64,000 nt of DNA from Rhea pennata (Eukaryota; Chordata; Aves; Rheiformes; Rheidae), in assembly GCF_028389875.1 (NCBI RefSeq), contig NC_084682.1:5714001-5778000 (forward strand), read 5' to 3'. Under the pieces are notes generated by a model, which did no database searches, was not told where the DNA came from, and was given only the letters and a program-made list of their open reading frames with translations. Positions 60,481 through 64,000 of this stretch are shown here, in pieces (the stretch's first letter is position 1; each line of letters opens with the position of its first letter). A program made the translations under genes and the position numbers.

Positions 60481-61543
60481 AACAGGATACTGGGCAAGAA
60501 GCAAACAATGTAGTTTAATATCTTCTGCAAAGTTTGGAAAAGAAGATGAGAATAAGTTTTAGGCTGAAGAAATAAGAAGCCATGTGCCTGATAGTTCCCC
60601 TCCCCTTCCCCCTAACGTTAAAGTGTTTGTCCATTAACTCCCTACCTTCAAGTTAAAACTGAATTCTGTAATTTAAGGTATCCCCTTTAGAGTTTCCAAA
60701 GGACAGACAGATAAACAGAAGAATAAGTGAGGGGCAGTTTGAAAATTAAAGAGCCATAGAGAAAATATGGTCTGATATTTGTTTCACAAAATAAGTAAGG
60801 TACAAATATGCTAACCATTTTGGAGGGAATATCTGATGAGAACAACATGAGATACAAGTGTTTTGAAAGTAGAAAGACTAAAAGAAGGGAAGGGAGTGAC
60901 AAAAGAAAATGCAAGCCTAATAAGGTGAATAAAACAAGAAATTGTACATGGCATTATGTTAAATTTACTGGAAAGGATTTTTTTTTTTTTTTTTAAGAAG
61001 TCTTGCAAAATCTCATGTCTTCTGTTAATACAAGTACAAGGAAGTTCATGGGATGAGGTGGTTTTGAAAATGAGGAGAAATTATGAGAGAACAGACATAG
61101 TTAAAAATGTCCCCATTTACAGTTGGGAGATATGATACCAGCCTTAAGGGTTTCTAAAAACATGTAAATGTGGTTTATCCTGATAGACTAAATTGTACCA
61201 AAGTTCATTCACCCAATTAACCTCCTTTCTGCTTCACTACAAAGCGACCAATAATTGTTCTTTCCCTTTACTCTCACCACTCAATCCTCTGCTACACCCA
61301 CCTGTTTTCCCAATCCCTAATTTATTCCTAGTGTCTATTTCTGTTTCATACACACTGCTTCCTTATTGTTAAAAACAAAAGTAGCAAACCCAGCATTTCA
61401 ATTTTAAGTTAATATTTGTTAATTCTTTGTCTTATGGTATTTAAAGTTTTCAGCAAAATTCTTCAGGCTTTGTTAAAACTGTAATTTGTTCATCTAGGAT
61501 GAACTTTCAGCCTAGTCCATCTCACTTCTGAAAGGCAGAATGC

Positions 61544-61566
61544 TATTATTATTATTATTATTATTT
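61544..61566. repeat. TTA trinucleotide repeat
   Basis: About seven ATT units. Confidence 0.9.
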
Positions 61567-62078
61567 TGCTTGGCCTTTATCTGACTAAACAGAACAGCAG
61601 TACTAAGCAACTAATGGTCCCTATACTGAACAAAAAACACCGAGAATGAAATGCATACCCCTCCATAATATACATTCTTCGGGGCTTAATTCTCAAAATA
61701 TTCTATCAATAATGTTTCTAAGAAATGGAGTCCATTATAGTAGCCTTTTCCACACTTAAATATTTCAACTTTCTGATATCTAAATATCTAAATCTTTTAG
61801 AATATCTAAAACAATAGAGGAGCTCCTTTAGGAGTTCTGTGTTTATTCAAAATGGCATATCTACTTTCCATTGTTTCCTGTAAATTCCAAATTCAATCAG
61901 TTTGAGTTCTGTCCATCTGCTGAGTTGTTCTCTTAAGGCTAAACATGTCTACTGTATCAATAACTGAGATAAAAAAATTTTTTTTGTCCCAAATTATGGT
62001 TAATTAAAATGTCTTATAGAGTAGTTTTTTAAAAATAAATAAATAAAAATGAAAAGAAATGAAAACTGGAAAGTTTGA

Positions 62079-62083
<5 letters not shown>

Positions 62084-62124
<41 letters not shown>
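62084..62124. repeat. Poly(T), 41 bases
   Basis: Longest homopolymer of the window (poly(A) on the minus strand). No processed-gene sequence is recognised next to it. Confidence 0.95.
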
Positions 62125-62128
<4 letters not shown>

Positions 62129-63668
62129 CAAACTCTATGTATATATACTGCACAATGAGTATTCTTCCCCACCTCTCACTTGCAGGTCCAAGGGACTTTA
62201 AAAAATAGTTTTCTCTCACCACAAAGCGTATGGTTATAACACCCCTTGAAATAAAAAAGTATTTACACAGAAACTGCAAGCACCAAAAAGCTATATGTAC
62301 CGAAGCAATTTTGAAAAAAAATGTAGGATATTAAGATGTCTCTGAATAAACTATGTCTGTTTCATTGACTAAGCATCATTTAGGTAAGTATATTGAATTA
62401 TATGCACACTCAGTGCTGTTATAAAAATATCAAAAAGGATGGCAATCAGAAACAAGAAAGGCTAAAATTAAAATGGCATCTTCCAGAAAATAGCATAGTC
62501 TAAAGTCTGAATTTCTCTGCCGGGCTTGATGCTGTCCAATAAATAGTCCTCAGTTCAGTAGAGCGCTTGCGCTTTTATTTCAGTGAGAGTGTGTTCTGTT
62601 TTAAAGTTATATGCGTTTCTAAAAGTTACTGGGGTTCGAGACTGAATGCTATATGCTCCTTGCAAGGTCAAGTCTTGCGTTTTTCCCAAAGCTCCTGCTG
62701 TATTTGACGTGCCTGTATCACTATGCGGCTTATGAAGCATAAAGATTCTTCCTGAAGGTCACGTTTCCCCTTTAATACAGATTTTGTCTGTTCTCTCCTT
62801 ACTATGAAAAAGTAACTCCTGTACTGAAATGGAATCTCGTGTTTTTGCCAACAGCTAGAGATGAAGAGATTGAAACTATGTTTGTTTATTCTGTTAAATT
62901 TCCATGATACATAAGACATACTTAACTAATCTAAAAGGATTCCACATTAGAGAAAGACGTAGAACTAAATATATTATAAAAATATTATGCTTTCTTCTCC
63001 ATAAAAAATGCAAATTAAACTTTTTATAGTTGTTTGTTTCCGATGCCTAAAGCATAGCTGATAAAGAATATTTATTTAGAGAATAGAAGTACAGTTTTAT
63101 ATTATTGCTACCTCTGTCCTCAGAATAGCAATTTCAGGAGGAAAATAAAAAAAAATAAAATTAAATAGCAAAGGGTTTTATCTTAGACTTTTCTGTTTAT
63201 ATTCACTTATAAATACTCTCTGATTTAATGTCTTCCAGTTGAACTCAGAATTTTATGTTATAGTATTTATAGGAGTATTTTATAGTTACGAGGTGTAGAA
63301 TCTGTTTTATAGTCAGGGTAAAGCTTTGTGTTCGGGATTAAAATTTTATTTCCGGCTGCGTGAAATGAATGTGGATACGAAAAGCTCTTGTCAGCTTCAG
63401 CTGTGTTTTGCTGGTGAAGGGGCCTGTCACGTACTGAAAGCAACATCATACTTTGCTTTCCTTGTCAACTTATTCTGTAGTGACAGTAGTTTCCTATGGC
63501 ACATCTCACGCTATGGTCAAAGACCAAATTTCTTCATGACTACGAATCTCTGGAGCAGAGATATAAAATTTCAGAACTGTTGTTCCTAATGAGTAACAAG
63601 ATTTATTTAGCAGAAATACCATTGGGGAGGTTATAGTGGAGAGAAGAATATTAGTGTTAAGAAAAAAA

Positions 63669-63681
63669 AGAGAGAGAGAGA
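63669..63681. repeat. Short GA repeat
   Basis: Six GA units after an A-run. Confidence 0.8.
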
Positions 63682-64000
63682 ACATACATCATTTCTTTTG
63701 CCAGGGGAGTCAAGAGTCTACATATGTTACAAAAATTGTATATTTGTTTGAACATTAAATGTCACTAATGAACTCATTGTTCCTCTTACAGAAATCATAT
63801 CTGGCTTGCCAAAGGAATTCCTCATATGGTTTCTCTTTGTTTTTCCATAAAGTATTCCTTTCTTTCTCTTCTCTCAAGCAAAATACTGTGAATTATTACA
63901 GCCCTTATTAGGATTCTTGGTATAGCATACTTTTGAGAAATTCTGTGCTGCTGAAATCGTGAGTATATGAGAATCTCAATTTTTGTTTTGTAAATAACTC

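Larger units (their letters stand above)
50214..64000. other. FOXN1 5' flank / intergenic region
   Basis: AT-rich, with no recognisable coding exons on either strand. By mammalian synteny the next gene would be SLC13A2, but no exon of it is seen. Contents are CR1 relics (55390-55570 and 59290-60480), simple repeats, a small GC-rich patch at 58060-58109 and the region near 51900-52720, which looks like candidate non-coding regulatory sequence. Confidence 0.7.

Noticed and set aside
62555..62919. Short minus-strand open frames near the right end as a possible exon
   Set aside because: CpG is slightly raised but no family match or convincing splice pair could be found.

Overview
The window is vertebrate nuclear DNA, almost certainly avian. 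The evidence for a bird is CR1 retroposon fragments with the typical 3' end (GGTTGGAAGGGACCT...GATCATCTAGTCCAACC), compact introns in the first gene, and vertebrate proteins whose exons can be read directly. I cannot name the species. Three protein-coding genes are supported by exon-by-exon reading with matching splice phases: PIGS, UNC119 and FOXN1.

Layout. 1-4016 (+): PIGS, a subunit of the GPI transamidase, entering the window part-way through its coding sequence (ten exons seen) and ending at a poly(A) signal. 4017-4782: a short G-rich intergenic stretch with a degenerate minisatellite and the GC-rich UNC119 promoter. 4783-about 20070 (+): UNC119, five coding exons (207 aa), with a 9.6 kb GC-rich first intron carrying further CpG-dense blocks, then AT-rich later introns and 3' UTR. 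About 20.1-30.4 kb: AT-rich intergenic DNA broken by one isolated CpG island near 28.08-28.52 kb that looks like an unassigned promoter. 31087-50187 (-): FOXN1, eight coding exons (655 aa), complete from ATG to stop with an intact forkhead domain. 50.2-64 kb: the 5' flank of FOXN1, AT-rich, probably holding its non-coding first exon(s) and regulatory DNA plus old CR1 pieces. No further gene is recognised there.

The order PIGS-UNC119-FOXN1, with PIGS and UNC119 in tandem and FOXN1 converging on them tail to tail, is the order I know from mammals, so this is a conserved syntenic block. The genes do not form a pathway. PIGS acts in ER GPI-anchor attachment, UNC119 carries myristoylated cargo to cilia and photoreceptor outer segments, and FOXN1 is the transcription factor of thymic and skin epithelium.

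No prokaryotic-type system, CRISPR array or new protein family is visible. The less ordinary items are a tRNA-Val/CR1 chimeric element that looks like a SINE (19674-19820), a 92-bp direct duplication in the UNC119 3' region, the orphan CpG island with CCAAT and X-box motifs at 28.2 kb, and CpG-rich and homeodomain-site blocks inside UNC119 intron 1.
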